DNA of 64,000 bases, from positions 62,001 through 126,000 of the forward strand of contig NZ_JBHLWM010000012.1 of assembly GCF_042432815.1 (NCBI RefSeq). The letters are read 5' to 3'. Position 1 is the first letter of the stretch. Each line of letters opens with the position of its first letter. Origin of the DNA: Rhodopseudomonas telluris. GTDB lineage: Bacteria > Pseudomonadota > Alphaproteobacteria > Rhizobiales > Xanthobacteraceae. The notes under the pieces were generated by a model. It was not told the origin of the DNA. It was given only the letters and a program-made list of their open reading frames with translations, and searched no databases. Shown here in pieces: positions 1 to 9,968 of this stretch. Position numbers and translations under genes: made by a program.

Positions 1-2
1 AG

Positions 3-275
3 CCGGATGGTTGGACACGCGACGCCGACGGCAAGCTTCAGCTTCGGATCGACAACTACATGACGGAGCGCGCCGACTGGGTGTCATGGCGCGGGATCCG
101 CATCCGCAATTGGCATCGGCCGCTGAGCACCTACATGTCGGTGCTGCTCGAGAACGGCCTGCAGCTCGTGCATTTCTCCGAGCCGCTGCCTCATGGCGGC
201 GATCCGGACACCGTGAGTCGTTATCGGCGCGCGCCGTGGTTCTTGATCATGGAATGGCGCAAGCCGCTCGGCTGA
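3..275 (+). CDS. C-terminal end of a SAM-dependent methyltransferase (partial)
   Basis: The frame is open from the left edge and ends at TGA 273-275, so only the last 90 residues are seen. The tail reads YMSVLLENGLQLVHFSEP and then WFLIMEWRKP. This pattern (amphipathic helix, FxEP, closing strand ending in W-x-K) is common at the C-terminus of class I SAM methyltransferases of the UbiE/SmtA type. The SAM-binding motifs lie outside the window, so the assignment rests on the tail alone. It could be another Rossmann-fold methyltransferase. The gene converges on the SDR gene downstream with a 20-base gap. Confidence 0.55.
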   Translation, partial: PDGWTRDADGKLQLRIDNYMTERADWVSWRGIRIRNWHRPLSTYMSVLLENGLQLVHFSEPLPHGGDPDTVSRYRRAPWFLIMEWRKPLG

Positions 276-295
276 AATCAGGCCGGCCCGAGCGC

Positions 296-1045
296 TCAGT
301 AAGTCGCGCGTCCGCCCGAAATATCGAATACGGCGCCGGTGGAAAACGAGCAATCCTCCGACGCCAGCCATGCCACCATGGCGGCGAGTTCCTCGACCAG
401 CACGAAGCGGCCTTTCGGGATCTTCGACAGCATGAAATCGATATGCTGCTGCGTCATCTGGTCGAAGATCGCAGTCCTTGCCGCTGCCGGCGTCACCGCG
501 TTGACGGTGATGTCGTAGGACGCGAGCTCCTTGCCGAGTGATTTCGTCAATGCGATCAGCCCCGCCTTCGACGCGGAGTAGTGAGCGGCGTTGGGGTTGC
601 CTTCCTTGCCGGCGATCGACGCGATGTTGACGATGCGGCCGTATTTGTGGGCGATCATCGCCGGCACGATCGACTTGCAGCAGATGAACGGGCCGTCGAG
701 ATTGATCCGCAGCACCTTGCGCCATTCCTCGTAGTCGGTGTCCCACACGGTCTTGTTGACGCCTGCGATGCCGGCGTTGTTGACCAGGATGTCGATCTTG
801 CCGAATGCGGCGAGCGTCGCGTCGCGCGCGTGATCGACCGCTGTGGGATCGGTGACATCGACCTGATACGCAGTCACGACGTCGCCGCCGATTTCCTTTG
901 CGGTCTTCTCGGCGAAGGCGATGTCGTGATCCCAGATCGCGACCCGCGCGCCGGAAGCCACGAACCTCTCCGCGATTGCCCGCCCGAATCCCTGTGCGCC
1001 GCCGGTGACGACCGCGCAGCGATGGTTGAGATCGATGGTGTTCAT
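296..1045 (-). CDS. short-chain dehydrogenase/reductase (SDR)
   Basis: A 249-residue classical SDR of normal family length. The NAD(P)-binding TGGAQGFG motif is at residues 14-21 and NNAG at 89-92. The catalytic Ser is in NIASIAG (S143) and YxxxK is Y156/K160. Such enzymes oxidise or reduce a secondary alcohol or ketone in the cytoplasm. It is the last gene of a leftward group (dehydratase, SDR, SDR), which suggests it oxidises a hydroxy or keto acid intermediate of sugar-acid catabolism. The substrate cannot be read from sequence. An Asp at the end of beta-2 (around IWDHD) suggests NAD rather than NADP. Confidence 0.9.
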   Translation of the reverse strand: MNTIDLNHRCAVVTGGAQGFGRAIAERFVASGARVAIWDHDIAFAEKTAKEIGGDVVTAYQVDVTDPTAVDHARDATLAAFGKIDILVNNAGIAGVNKTVWDTDYEEWRKVLRINLDGPFICCKSIVPAMIAHKYGRIVNIASIAGKEGNPNAAHYSASKAGLIALTKSLGKELASYDITVNAVTPAAARTAIFDQMTQQHIDFMLSKIPKGRFVLVEELAAMVAWLASEDCSFSTGAVFDISGGRATY

Positions 1046-1080
1046 CTGCGCTTTGTCCCCTGAGCCGATTGAGTAGGTTC

Positions 1081-1160
1081 GTCATTGCGAGCGAAGCGAA
1101 GCAGTCCAGGGCGCACTGCACTGAGCTGGATTGCTTCGTCGCTTCGCTCCTCGCAATGAC
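1081..1160. repeat. intergenic palindromic repeat, family A (GTCATTGCGAG type), copy 1
   Basis: An 80-base imperfect palindrome begins GTCATTGCGAGCGAAGCGAA and ends with the mirror CTCGCAATGAC. It lies between two minus-strand SDR genes. Other copies are at 9889-9968, 43367-43444 and, decayed, 40899-40988. This type of dispersed element is common in Bradyrhizobium and Rhodopseudomonas genomes (known from memory). It would fold into a long hairpin in RNA. Confidence 0.85.
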
Positions 1161-1183
1161 GGGTCTCTGTCATTGCAGGAGCC

Positions 1184-1918
1184 CTACAAAGTCCAGCCGC
1201 CGTCGATGATATGTGCGACGCCGGTGGTGAAGGCGCTTTCGTCGCTGGCGAGATAGACGGCGAGGGCGGCGATCTCCTCGGCGTTGCCGAGGCGGCCCAT
1301 CGGTTGGCGGGACACGAACATGTCGCGCCCCTGCGGCCCGAGTGCCGCGGCGCGGCCGAGCATCGACGGGGTCTCGATCGTGCCGGGGCAGATCGCATTG
1401 CAACGGATGCCTCGGGTGATGAAGTCCGCCGCGACCGCGCGGGTGAGCGCGGCGACCGCGGCCTTGGTGGCGCCGTAGACGTAACGGTTCGGAGCGGCCT
1501 TATAGACGCCGGCGGCCGAGGAGATGTTGACGATCGAGCCGCGCCCGGTCTCCAGCATGCCGGGCAGGAAAGCGCGGATCGTGCGGTGCATCGACTTGAC
1601 GTTGAGATCGAACGAGAAGTCCCAATCGCTGTCCGAGCAGTCCAGCACGGTGCCATGATGCACGAAGCCGGCGGCATTGAGTAGGATGTCGATGGTGCCA
1701 ATCTCCTGAGCCATTGCGTCGACCGCTGCGGTGTCGCGGACGTCCAGCCTCGCGGTACGCGTGACGCCGTGATCTGCCAAGGACGAGAGGCCGGCCTCGT
1801 CGATATCGGTGGCGAAGACGTCGGCGCCTTCGCGCGCGAACGCGATTACGCTGGCACGCCCGATCCCCGCCGCAGCCGCGGTGACGAATGCACGCTTGCC
1901 TTTGAGCCGGTCGGACAT
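1184..1918 (-). CDS. short-chain dehydrogenase/reductase, DHRS6/BDH2-like
   Basis: A 244-residue SDR with the variant nucleotide motif TAAAAGIG (13-20), NAAG (81-84), Ser133/134 in NISS, and Y148/K152. The C-terminal half (CNAICPGTIETPS, RQPMGRLG, VYLASDESAFTTG, HIIDGGW) closely resembles the DHRS6/BDH2 branch. That branch also contains bacterial 2-keto-3-deoxy-L-fuconate dehydrogenases. With the IlvD/Edd-type dehydratase upstream in the same direction, oxidation of a 2-keto-3-deoxy sugar acid is a reasonable inference. 3-Hydroxybutyrate dehydrogenase activity is the main alternative. Confidence 0.88.
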   Translation of the reverse strand: MSDRLKGKRAFVTAAAAGIGRASVIAFAREGADVFATDIDEAGLSSLADHGVTRTARLDVRDTAAVDAMAQEIGTIDILLNAAGFVHHGTVLDCSDSDWDFSFDLNVKSMHRTIRAFLPGMLETGRGSIVNISSAAGVYKAAPNRYVYGATKAAVAALTRAVAADFITRGIRCNAICPGTIETPSMLGRAAALGPQGRDMFVSRQPMGRLGNAEEIAALAVYLASDESAFTTGVAHIIDGGWTL

Positions 1919-1962
1919 CTTTCCCCCATTGTCGTTTGCGTCGTTGCGCAGCCTGAGAGTTT

Positions 1963-2100
1963 GTCATTCCGGGATGCGCCGCAGGCGCAGGCCCGGAATC
2001 CTTAACCCCTGTGATAGTTAGTTGTCACGGCCGCGGTGCCTAAGCAATCAGGGCGGTGGTTATGGATTCCGGGCTTGCGCTTCGCGCGCCCCGGAATAAC
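1963..2100. repeat. intergenic palindromic repeat, family B (GTCATTCCGGG type), copy 1
   Basis: Starts GTCATTCCGGGATGCG and ends GCGCCCCGGAATAAC, the near mirror image, with an internal TATGGATTCCGGGC segment. It fills the space between the dehydratase and the SDR genes. Other family B copies are at 6698, 8754, 15518 and 33005. Confidence 0.8.
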
Positions 2101-2104
2101 GTTA

Positions 2105-3913
2105 TCAATGATTATGCCGCGCCACGCCGACGGTGCCCGCAATATCGCGATAGCGCGTGGCGAATTCAATGCAGGCGCCGGTGGCCTGCTGGCCGACCGT
2201 CGAACGATACAGCTCCTGCCATGGCGTCTGGTGCTTCGGATAAGCGAAGCCGCCGGCCGCTTCGAGATCGGCGCGGCGCTGCTTCAGCTCGGCGTCCGAA
2301 ATCAGAATATCGGCGCTGCCTTTGTTGAGGTCGATGCGGACGCGATCGCCGGTCTTCAGCAACGCGAGCCCGCCATTGGCCGCGGCTTCCGGCGTCGCGT
2401 TCAGGATCGACGGCGAGCCCGAGGTGCCGGACTGGCGGCCGTCGCCGATGCAGGGCAGCGAGAGGATGCCGCGTTTGATCAGCGCTGCAGGCGGCTGCAT
2501 GTTTACGACTTCCGCGCCGCCCGGATAGCCGATCGGCCCGGTGCCGCGCACGAACAGGATGCAGTGCTCGTCGATGTTCAAAGCGGGATCGTCGATCCGG
2601 TGGTGATAATCCTCCGGCCCCTCGAACACGATCGCGCGGCCCTCGAAAGCGTTGAGATCGCCCGGCGTTGACAGATAGCGCTCGCGGAATTCGAGGCTGA
2701 TCACGCTGGTCTTCATGATGGCGGAGTCGAACAGATTGCCGCGCAGCACCAGGAAGCCGGCGTCTTGCACCAGCGGCCCGTCATAGGTCTTGATGACGTC
2801 GCCGTCGGGCGCGGGCGCCGCGCGGCAATTGTCGCCAATGTTGCGTCCGTTGACGGTGAGCGCGTCCTCGTGGATCTTGCCGTGCGCCATCAGCTCGCGC
2901 ACCACCGTCGGTACACCACCGGCGCGGTGATATTCCTCGCCGAGATAGACGCCGGCCGGCTGCAGATTGACCAGCAGCGGGATGCTGTGACCGACGCTCT
3001 GCCAGTCGTCGATGCTGAGCTCGACGCCGACATGGCGGGCCAGCGCGTTGAGATGGATCGGTGCGTTGGTGGAGCCGCCGATCGCCGAATTCACCACGAT
3101 GGCGTTCTCGAATGCCTGGCGCGTCAGGATGTCGGACGGCTTGAGATCCTCCCAGACCATCTCCACTGCGCGCAGCCCGGTCGCGTAGGCGATCTGGCCA
3201 CGCTCGCGATAGGGCGCCGGAATGGCCGCACAACCCGGCAGCGACATGCCGAGCGCTTCGGCCAGCGAGTTCATCGTCGAGGCGGTGCCCATCGTGTTGC
3301 AATGGCCGACCGAGGGCGCCGAGGAGGCGACCGCCTCCATGAATTCATCGTAGTCGATCTCGCCGGCGGCGAGGCGTTCGCGCGATTTCCACACCACCGT
3401 TCCCGAGCCGGTGCGCTCGCCATTGTGCCAGCCGTTGAGCATCGGCCCGCCCGACAGCACGATAGCCGGGATGTTCACGGTGGCGGCCGCCATCAGACAG
3501 GCCGGCGTGGTCTTGTCGCAACCGGTGGTCAGCACCACGCCGTCGAGCGGATAGCTGAACAGCACTTCGACGAGACCGAGATAAGCGAGGTTGCGATCGA
3601 GCGCCGCGGTCGGCCGCTTGCCGGTTTCCTGGATCGGATGCACCGGGAATTCCATCGCGATGCCGCCGGCGGCGCGGATGCCTTCACGCACGCGCTGCGC
3701 CAGTTCCAGGTGATGACGGTTGCACGGCGACAGGTCGTTGCCGGTCTGTGCGATACCAATGATCGGCTTGCCGGACTGCAGCTCGCCGCGGGTCAGCCCG
3801 TAATTGAGATAGCGCTCGAGATAGAGCGCGGTCATCGCCGGGTTATGAGGATCGTTGAACCATTCGCTGGAGCGGAGTTTACGCCGGGCGATCCCGGAAG
3901 TGACCTTGTTCAT
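2105..3913 (-). CDS. IlvD/Edd-family sugar-acid dehydratase (arabonate/xylonate type)
   Basis: A 602-residue [2Fe-2S] dehydratase that removes water from a 2,3-dihydroxy acid to give a 2-keto-3-deoxy acid. Cluster cysteines are C64 (SPCNRHH), C132 (TTGCDKTTPAC) and C205 (GHCNTMGTASTMN). The spacing of 68 and 73 matches what I recall for the Rhizobium L-arabinonate dehydratase (C59/C127/C200). The conserved serine loop GRQSGTSGS is at 492-500. The start was set at ATG 3913 because GGGAGA lies a few bases upstream; a 7-residue extension to 3934 has no such support. The gene faces a sugar ABC importer. True IlvD (branched-chain synthesis) is less likely because sequence and context fit sugar acids. 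Confidence 0.88.
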   Translation of the reverse strand: MNKVTSGIARRKLRSSEWFNDPHNPAMTALYLERYLNYGLTRGELQSGKPIIGIAQTGNDLSPCNRHHLELAQRVREGIRAAGGIAMEFPVHPIQETGKRPTAALDRNLAYLGLVEVLFSYPLDGVVLTTGCDKTTPACLMAAATVNIPAIVLSGGPMLNGWHNGERTGSGTVVWKSRERLAAGEIDYDEFMEAVASSAPSVGHCNTMGTASTMNSLAEALGMSLPGCAAIPAPYRERGQIAYATGLRAVEMVWEDLKPSDILTRQAFENAIVVNSAIGGSTNAPIHLNALARHVGVELSIDDWQSVGHSIPLLVNLQPAGVYLGEEYHRAGGVPTVVRELMAHGKIHEDALTVNGRNIGDNCRAAPAPDGDVIKTYDGPLVQDAGFLVLRGNLFDSAIMKTSVISLEFRERYLSTPGDLNAFEGRAIVFEGPEDYHHRIDDPALNIDEHCILFVRGTGPIGYPGGAEVVNMQPPAALIKRGILSLPCIGDGRQSGTSGSPSILNATPEAAANGGLALLKTGDRVRIDLNKGSADILISDAELKQRRADLEAAGGFAYPKHQTPWQELYRSTVGQQATGACIEFATRYRDIAGTVGVARHNH

Positions 3914-4037
3914 TGTTTCTCCCGCACTGCACACGCCGTTGAGCAGGCGTCTTGAGCGTCTTGTGAGTCATCGGCGGGGGCGCATGGTGACACGGCGCCG
4001 GCAGCTACGCAATTGGCGGTGATGCTGAGAGCCGGTG

Positions 4038-4069
4038 GAATTTCACGGCGCGACAGCTCCGTGAAGTTC
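4038..4069. promoter_or_regulatory. inverted repeat, candidate operator in divergent promoter region
   Basis: GAATTTCACGG (4038-4048) and CCGTGAAGTTC (4059-4069) form an inverted repeat matching at 10 of 11 positions across a 10-base spacer. A TATAGGT-like -10 follows at about 4073. It lies between the dehydratase (leftward) and the ABC transporter operon (rightward), a natural place for a substrate-responsive regulator. No regulator gene is adjacent, so the binding protein is unknown. Confidence 0.5.
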
Positions 4070-4144
4070 TGCTATAGGTAGCACCAACAAGATCAGGCCA
4101 GCGGCAACGACCGCACCTCAAAGGCCGATCCCGGGAGGTTCTGT

Positions 4145-5209
<1,065 letters not shown>

Positions 5210-5303
5210 TGTCCTCGGCCGAACGAGCGGGCCAGCAAGAGTCCGACTTTCGAAGCCGACCCAATCAATACCAATCAAGCAAGACAGAGGGAGTTAACGA
5301 ACG

Positions 5304-6629
5304 ATGACTGATTTCGGATTCGATCGACGCTCGTTGCTGAAGGGTGGTGCGACGATGCTCGCCGCGGCGGCGACGATGTCCGCCGATCAATTGCTGGGGT
5401 ATGCGAAAGCGTGGGCGCAGGCGTCGCCGTGGAAGCCGGAGCCGGGCGCCAAGATCAATCTGCTGCGCTGGAAGCGCTTCGTCGAAGCCGAAGACGCCGC
5501 CTTCATGAAGATCGTGGATGCGTTCCAGAAGGCCAACAACGTCACCATCAACGTTTCCAACGAATCCTACGACGACATCCAGCCGAAGGCCTCGGTCGCC
5601 GCCAACACCGGGCAGGGGCTCGACATGGTATGGGGCCTGTATTCGCTGCCGTTCCTGTTTCCGAGCAAGTGCACCGACGTCACCGACGTCGCCGATTATC
5701 TCGCCAAGAAGTGCGGCGGCTGGGCCGACTCCGGCAAGACCTACGGCATGTACAACGGCAAGTGGATCGGCATCCCGGTCGCGGCGACCGGCGCGCTGAT
5801 CAATTACCGCGTCGCGGCCGCCGAGAAGGCCGGCCACAAGGAGTTTCCGAAGGACCTCGGCGGCTTCGCCGATCTGGTGAAGGGCCTCAACAAGAACGGC
5901 ACGCCGGCCGGCATGGCGCTCGGCCACGCCTCGGGCGACGCCAACACCTGGCTGTACTGGGCTCTGTGGTCGCACGGCGGCAACCTTATCGACAAGGACA
6001 ACAAGGTCGTCATCAACTCGCCGGAGACCGCCAAGTCGCTGGAATACGTCAAGGGCCTGTACGACAACTTCATCCCCGGCACCGCGTCGTGGAACGACGC
6101 CTCGAACAACAAGGCGTTCCTGGCGGGCCAGCTCTATCTCACGGTCAACGGCATCTCGGTCTATGTCACGGCGAAGAAGGAGAACAAGCAGATCGCCGAG
6201 GACATGAACCACGCGCATCTGCCGGTCGGCACCGACGGCAAGAGCCGCGAACTGCATCTTGGCTTCCCGATCCTGATCTTCAACTTCACCAAGTTCCCGC
6301 AGACGTGCAAGGCGTTTACCGCCTTCATGATGGAGCCGGAGCAGTTCAATCCGTGGGTCGAGGCGGCGCAGGGCTATCTGTCGCCGTTCCTCAACGACTA
6401 CGAGAAGAACCCGATGTGGACCGCCGATCCGAAGAACACGCCGTATCGCGACGTCGCCAAGACCGCGATGTCGCCGGCCGGCCTCGGCCAAATGGGCGAG
6501 AACGCGGCGGCGGCGATCGCCGACTTCGTCGTCGTCGACATGTTCGCCAACTACTGCACCGGCCGCGAAGACGTGAAGACCGCGATGAGCAGTGCCGAAC
6601 GCGCCGCGAAGCGGATCTTCAGGTCGTGA
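5304..6629 (+). CDS. extracellular sugar-binding protein of ABC importer, Tat-exported
   Basis: A 441-residue periplasmic solute-binding protein of the family 1 (UgpB/MalE-like) type. The N-terminus carries a twin-arginine signal, DRRSLLKGG (R8-R9), then an Ala-rich hydrophobic stretch and a likely cleavage after AWAQA near residue 39. Export of a folded binding protein by Tat is common in rhizobia. SD AGGGAG is just upstream. Its place between the ATPase and the permeases makes it the specificity subunit of this importer; the ligand is not evident. Confidence 0.93.
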   Translation: MTDFGFDRRSLLKGGATMLAAAATMSADQLLGYAKAWAQASPWKPEPGAKINLLRWKRFVEAEDAAFMKIVDAFQKANNVTINVSNESYDDIQPKASVAANTGQGLDMVWGLYSLPFLFPSKCTDVTDVADYLAKKCGGWADSGKTYGMYNGKWIGIPVAATGALINYRVAAAEKAGHKEFPKDLGGFADLVKGLNKNGTPAGMALGHASGDANTWLYWALWSHGGNLIDKDNKVVINSPETAKSLEYVKGLYDNFIPGTASWNDASNNKAFLAGQLYLTVNGISVYVTAKKENKQIAEDMNHAHLPVGTDGKSRELHLGFPILIFNFTKFPQTCKAFTAFMMEPEQFNPWVEAAQGYLSPFLNDYEKNPMWTADPKNTPYRDVAKTAMSPAGLGQMGENAAAAIADFVVVDMFANYCTGREDVKTAMSSAERAAKRIFRS

Positions 6630-6639
6630 GGTGTTGAGA

Positions 6640-6669
6640 CCGGGAGGCCGGCGTACTCGTCGGCCTCCC
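6640..6669 (+). other. intercistronic hairpin after the binding-protein gene
   Basis: A perfect 10-bp stem, CGGGAGGCCG / CGGCCTCCCG, with a 10-base loop starts 11 bases after the stop codon. No T-run follows, so it is less likely a terminator than a 3'-end stabilising or attenuating hairpin. Such hairpins often let the binding protein be made in excess over the permeases. Confidence 0.6.
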
Positions 6670-6697
6670 GCTTAGACCGAGATGACTGCCTCTCTTT

Positions 6698-6795
6698 TGT
6701 CATTCCGGGTCGCGCGCAGCGCGAGCCCCGAATCCATAACCACCGCCGGGAGTATGGATTCCGGGCCCACGCCAAGAGGCGCGTCCCGGAATGAC
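6698..6795. repeat. intergenic palindromic repeat, family B, copy 2
   Basis: Begins GTCATTCCGGGTCGCG and ends GCGTCCCGGAATGAC, with the internal ATCCATAACCACCG...AGTATGGATTCCGGG segment shared by copies 3 and 4. It lies inside the ABC transporter operon between the binding protein and the first permease. Confidence 0.85.
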
Positions 6796-6842
6796 GAAAG
6801 AGGAGGCCGAAAGTAACGGCTGCGATCGGCGATGGAGTTTGA

Positions 6843-7796
6843 ATGAGCACCCTCGATACATCGGCGGCCATCCGAGCGAGCTCAGGCCCCTCCGCCTGGC
6901 AGCGGCTCAAGACCAACCGCAATTTCGTCGCGCTGTGGTTCATGATGCCGGCGGCTGCGTTCCTGATCCTGTTCCTCGCCTATCCGCTGTTCCTTGGCGT
7001 GTGGATGAGCTTCACCGACGCGCGGATCGGGCGCGACGGTGTGTTCGTCGGCGTCGAAAACTATCAATGGCTGTGGGACGACAGCATCTTCTGGCTGTCG
7101 GTGTTCAACACCATCCTGTACACGGCCGTCGCCAGCGCCATCAAATTCGCGGTCGGTCTGTATCTCGCGCTGCTGCTCAACCGCCACATGCCGTTCAAGG
7201 CGATCATCCGCGCCGCGGTGCTCGTGCCGTTCATCGTGCCGACGGTGCTGTCGGCGATTGCGTTCTGGTGGATCTACGACTCGCAGTTCTCGATCATCTC
7301 GTGGTCGCTGATCAAGCTCGGGCTGATCGACCACAACATCAACTTCCTCGGCGACACGACCTGGGCCCGCGCCTCGGTGATCTTCGCCAATATCTGGCGC
7401 GGCGTGCCGTTCGTGGCGATCACGCTGCTGGCCGGGCTGCAGACGGTGTCGCCGTCGCTGTACGAGGCCGCGACGCTGGACGGCGCCACCAGCTGGCAGC
7501 GTTTCCGCTATATCACCTATCCGCTGCTGACGCCGATCATCGCAGTGGTGATGACGTTCTCGGTGCTGTTCACCTTCACCGACTTCCAACTGATCTGGGC
7601 GCTGACCCGCGGCGGCCCGGTCAATGCCACGCATCTGATGGCGACTCTGAGCTATCAGCGCGGCATTCTGTCGGGCCGGCTCGGCGAGGGCGCCGCGATC
7701 GCCACCGCGATGATCCCGTTCCTGCTCGCGGCGATCGCCATCTCCTGGTTCGGCATGCAGCGCCGCAAGTGGCAGCAAGGATCGGATAATGACTGA
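6843..7796 (+). CDS. sugar ABC transporter permease (UgpA/MalF type)
   Basis: A 317-residue inner-membrane permease with about six hydrophobic helices, the first near residues 32-55 (FMMPAAAFLILFLAYPLFLG). The coupling EAA loop is present as LYEAATLDGATSWQRFRYITYPLL, which contacts the ATPase. It overlaps the next permease by 8 bases (7789-7796), implying translational coupling and equal expression. Confidence 0.94.
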   Translation: MSTLDTSAAIRASSGPSAWQRLKTNRNFVALWFMMPAAAFLILFLAYPLFLGVWMSFTDARIGRDGVFVGVENYQWLWDDSIFWLSVFNTILYTAVASAIKFAVGLYLALLLNRHMPFKAIIRAAVLVPFIVPTVLSAIAFWWIYDSQFSIISWSLIKLGLIDHNINFLGDTTWARASVIFANIWRGVPFVAITLLAGLQTVSPSLYEAATLDGATSWQRFRYITYPLLTPIIAVVMTFSVLFTFTDFQLIWALTRGGPVNATHLMATLSYQRGILSGRLGEGAAIATAMIPFLLAAIAISWFGMQRRKWQQGSDND

Positions 7797-8712
7797 GACC
7801 ACCGCCTCCGATCCGCGCCTCGCCGTCAAGGCTGCGACCGTCGCCAAGGACGACGACAGCGAGGGCATGAGCTACCTGGAGTCGCTGCCGCGACGGCTGG
7901 GGACGCTGTATCTGCCGCTCGCGATCATCATCGTGATCCTGCTGTTCCCGTTCTACTGGATGGCGCTGACGTCGATCAAACCCGACGAGCAGCTCATCGA
8001 CATGGAGACCTACAACCCGTTCTGGGTGGTCAAGCCGACGCTGAAACACATCTCCAAACTGCTGTTCGAGACCCAATATCCGCGCTGGCTGTGGAACACG
8101 ATGTACGTCGCCGCCGCCTCGACGGTGCTGTCGATCTTCGCCAGCGTGCTCGCCGCCTATGCGATCGTACGGCTGCGCTTCCGCGGCGCCGACAGCGTCG
8201 GCGGCGCGATCTTTCTGGCCTATCTGGTGCCGCCGTCGATCCTGTTCATTCCGCTGGCCTCGGTGATCCAGGCCTACGGCCTGTTCGACTCGCCGCTGTC
8301 GCTGATCCTGGTGTATCCAACGCTGCTGATCCCGTTCTCGACCTGGCTGCTGATGGGCTACTTCAAGACCATCCCGTTCGAGCTCGAGGAATGCGCGCTG
8401 ATCGATGGCGCCTCGCGTTGGCAGATCCTCACTAAGATCATCGTGCCGCTGGCGGTGCCGGGGCTGATCTCGGCGTTCATCTTCTCGTTCACGCTGTGCT
8501 GGAACGAATTCATCTACGCGCTAACTTTCCTGCAATCGACGCCAAACAAAACCGTGCCAGTCGCGATCGTCAACGAGTTCGTCGACGGCGACATCTACAA
8601 ATGGGGCTCGCTGATGGCCGGCGCCCTGGTCGGCTCGCTGCCGCTGGTGATCCTCTACGCGTTCTTCGTCGAGCACTATGTGTCGGCGATGACTGGGGCG
8701 GTGAAGGAATAG
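7789..8712 (+). CDS. sugar ABC transporter permease (UgpE/MalG type)
   Basis: A 307-residue permease, the heterodimer partner of the preceding gene. It has the EAA loop ELEECALIDGASRWQILTKI and a terminal hydrophobic helix ending near FFVEHYVSAMTGAVKE. The N-terminal ~35 residues are charged and cytoplasmic, longer than in MalG. The overlap with the upstream permease indicates a single transcript. Confidence 0.94.
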   Translation: MTETTASDPRLAVKAATVAKDDDSEGMSYLESLPRRLGTLYLPLAIIIVILLFPFYWMALTSIKPDEQLIDMETYNPFWVVKPTLKHISKLLFETQYPRWLWNTMYVAAASTVLSIFASVLAAYAIVRLRFRGADSVGGAIFLAYLVPPSILFIPLASVIQAYGLFDSPLSLILVYPTLLIPFSTWLLMGYFKTIPFELEECALIDGASRWQILTKIIVPLAVPGLISAFIFSFTLCWNEFIYALTFLQSTPNKTVPVAIVNEFVDGDIYKWGSLMAGALVGSLPLVILYAFFVEHYVSAMTGAVKE

Positions 8713-8753
8713 ACGTCATCATCGCCACTTGACTTCCAACTACATCCAAGTTC

Positions 8754-8867
8754 GTCATTCCGGGGCGCGCGAAGCGCGAGCCCGGAATCCATAACCACTG
8801 CGGGGAGTATGGATTCCGGGCCTGGCCGCGAGCCGGCTGCGCCGCCTCACGTCCATCCCGGAATGAC
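8754..8867. repeat. intergenic palindromic repeat, family B, copy 3
   Basis: GTCATTCCGGGGCGCG at the left mirrors CATCCCGGAATGAC at the right, enclosing ATCCATAACCACTG...AGTATGGATTCCGGG. It lies between the permease and the DenD-like gene, whose SD begins only a few bases after the repeat. Confidence 0.85.
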
Positions 8868-8885
8868 AAAAGATAGGGGATCACC

Positions 8886-9872
8886 TTGCACATTCTCATC
8901 CTCGGCGCCGCCGGCATGGTCGGGCGCAAACTCACCGATCGGCTGCTCGCCGATGGCCGTCTCGGAAACCGCGACATCACGCGGATGACGCTCCAGGACG
9001 TCGTTGCGCCGGCGCGGCCGCCGCATGCCTCGATTGCGATGTCGGTGGTGACCAGCGATCTCGCCGAGCCGGGGCAGGCAGCCGCGCTGGTGGCGCATCG
9101 ACCGGACGTCATCTTTCACCTCGCGGCCATCGTCTCGGGCGAAGCCGAGGCGGATTTCGACAAGGGCTACCGCATCAATCTCGACGGCACCAAGCACCTG
9201 ATCGACGCGATCCGTGCCGAGGGCGACAGCTACATGCCGCGGCTGGTGTTCACCTCGTCGATCGCGGTGTTCGGCGCGCCGTTCCCGGACAAAATCGGCG
9301 ACGAATTCCTGTCGACGCCGCTGACCAGCTACGGCACGCAGAAGGCGATCTGCGAATTGCTGATCGCCGACTACACGCGCAAGGGCTTTCTCGACGGCAT
9401 CGGCATCCGCCTGCCGACGATCTGCGTCCGCCCCGGCAAGCCGAACAAGGCCGCCTCCGGCTTCTTCTCCAACATCATCCGCGAGCCGCTCAGCGGCCAC
9501 GAGGCGGTGCTGCCCGTCGGCGACGATGTGATGCACTGGCACGCCTCGCCACGCTCCGCCGTCGGCTTCCTGATTCACGCCGGCACGATGGACACGGCGG
9601 CGATGGGACCGCGCCGCAACCTGTCGATGCCGGGGCTCGCTGCCACCGTCGGCGAGCAGATCGCCGCGCTGGAGCGCGTCGCCGGCAAGGGGGTGGTCGA
9701 TCGCATCAGGCGCGAACCCGATCCGACGATTATCGGCATCGTCTCCGGCTGGCCGCGCAATTTCTCGACAGACCGCGCGCTCAGCCTCGGCTTCACCACG
9801 GCTGAGAGGACTTTCGACGACATCATCCGCATCCACATCGAGGACGAACTCGGCGGCAACTTCGTCGCCTGA
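8886..9872 (+). CDS. NAD-dependent epimerase/dehydratase family protein, D-erythronate dehydrogenase-like
   Basis: A 328-residue extended-SDR protein. GAAGMVG at residues 8-14 binds NAD, and the catalytic YxxxK lies in LTSYGTQKAICE. The block FHLAAIVSGEAEADFDKGYRINLDGT is typical of DenD (D-erythronate dehydrogenase), which makes 2-oxo-tetronate. The start is TTG 8886 with GGGG upstream; no better ATG lies nearby. As last gene of the importer operon it probably acts on the imported compound. The usual Den/Otn partners (kinase, isomerase, decarboxylase) are absent, so the exact reaction is uncertain. Confidence 0.8.
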   Translation: MHILILGAAGMVGRKLTDRLLADGRLGNRDITRMTLQDVVAPARPPHASIAMSVVTSDLAEPGQAAALVAHRPDVIFHLAAIVSGEAEADFDKGYRINLDGTKHLIDAIRAEGDSYMPRLVFTSSIAVFGAPFPDKIGDEFLSTPLTSYGTQKAICELLIADYTRKGFLDGIGIRLPTICVRPGKPNKAASGFFSNIIREPLSGHEAVLPVGDDVMHWHASPRSAVGFLIHAGTMDTAAMGPRRNLSMPGLAATVGEQIAALERVAGKGVVDRIRREPDPTIIGIVSGWPRNFSTDRALSLGFTTAERTFDDIIRIHIEDELGGNFVA

Positions 9873-9888
9873 GCACGTCTGCGCCGCC

Positions 9889-9968
9889 GTCATTGCGGGG
9901 AGCGCAGCGACGAAGCAATCCAGCGCAGTGCACGGAGGTGGATTGCTTCGCTTTCGGCTCGCAATGAC
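9889..9968. repeat. intergenic palindromic repeat, family A, copy 2
   Basis: Starts GTCATTGCGGGGAGCGCAGC and ends CTCGCAATGAC, with GATTGCTTCG and CGAAGCAATC internal arms. It marks the boundary between the sugar operon and the thiolase group. Confidence 0.82.
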
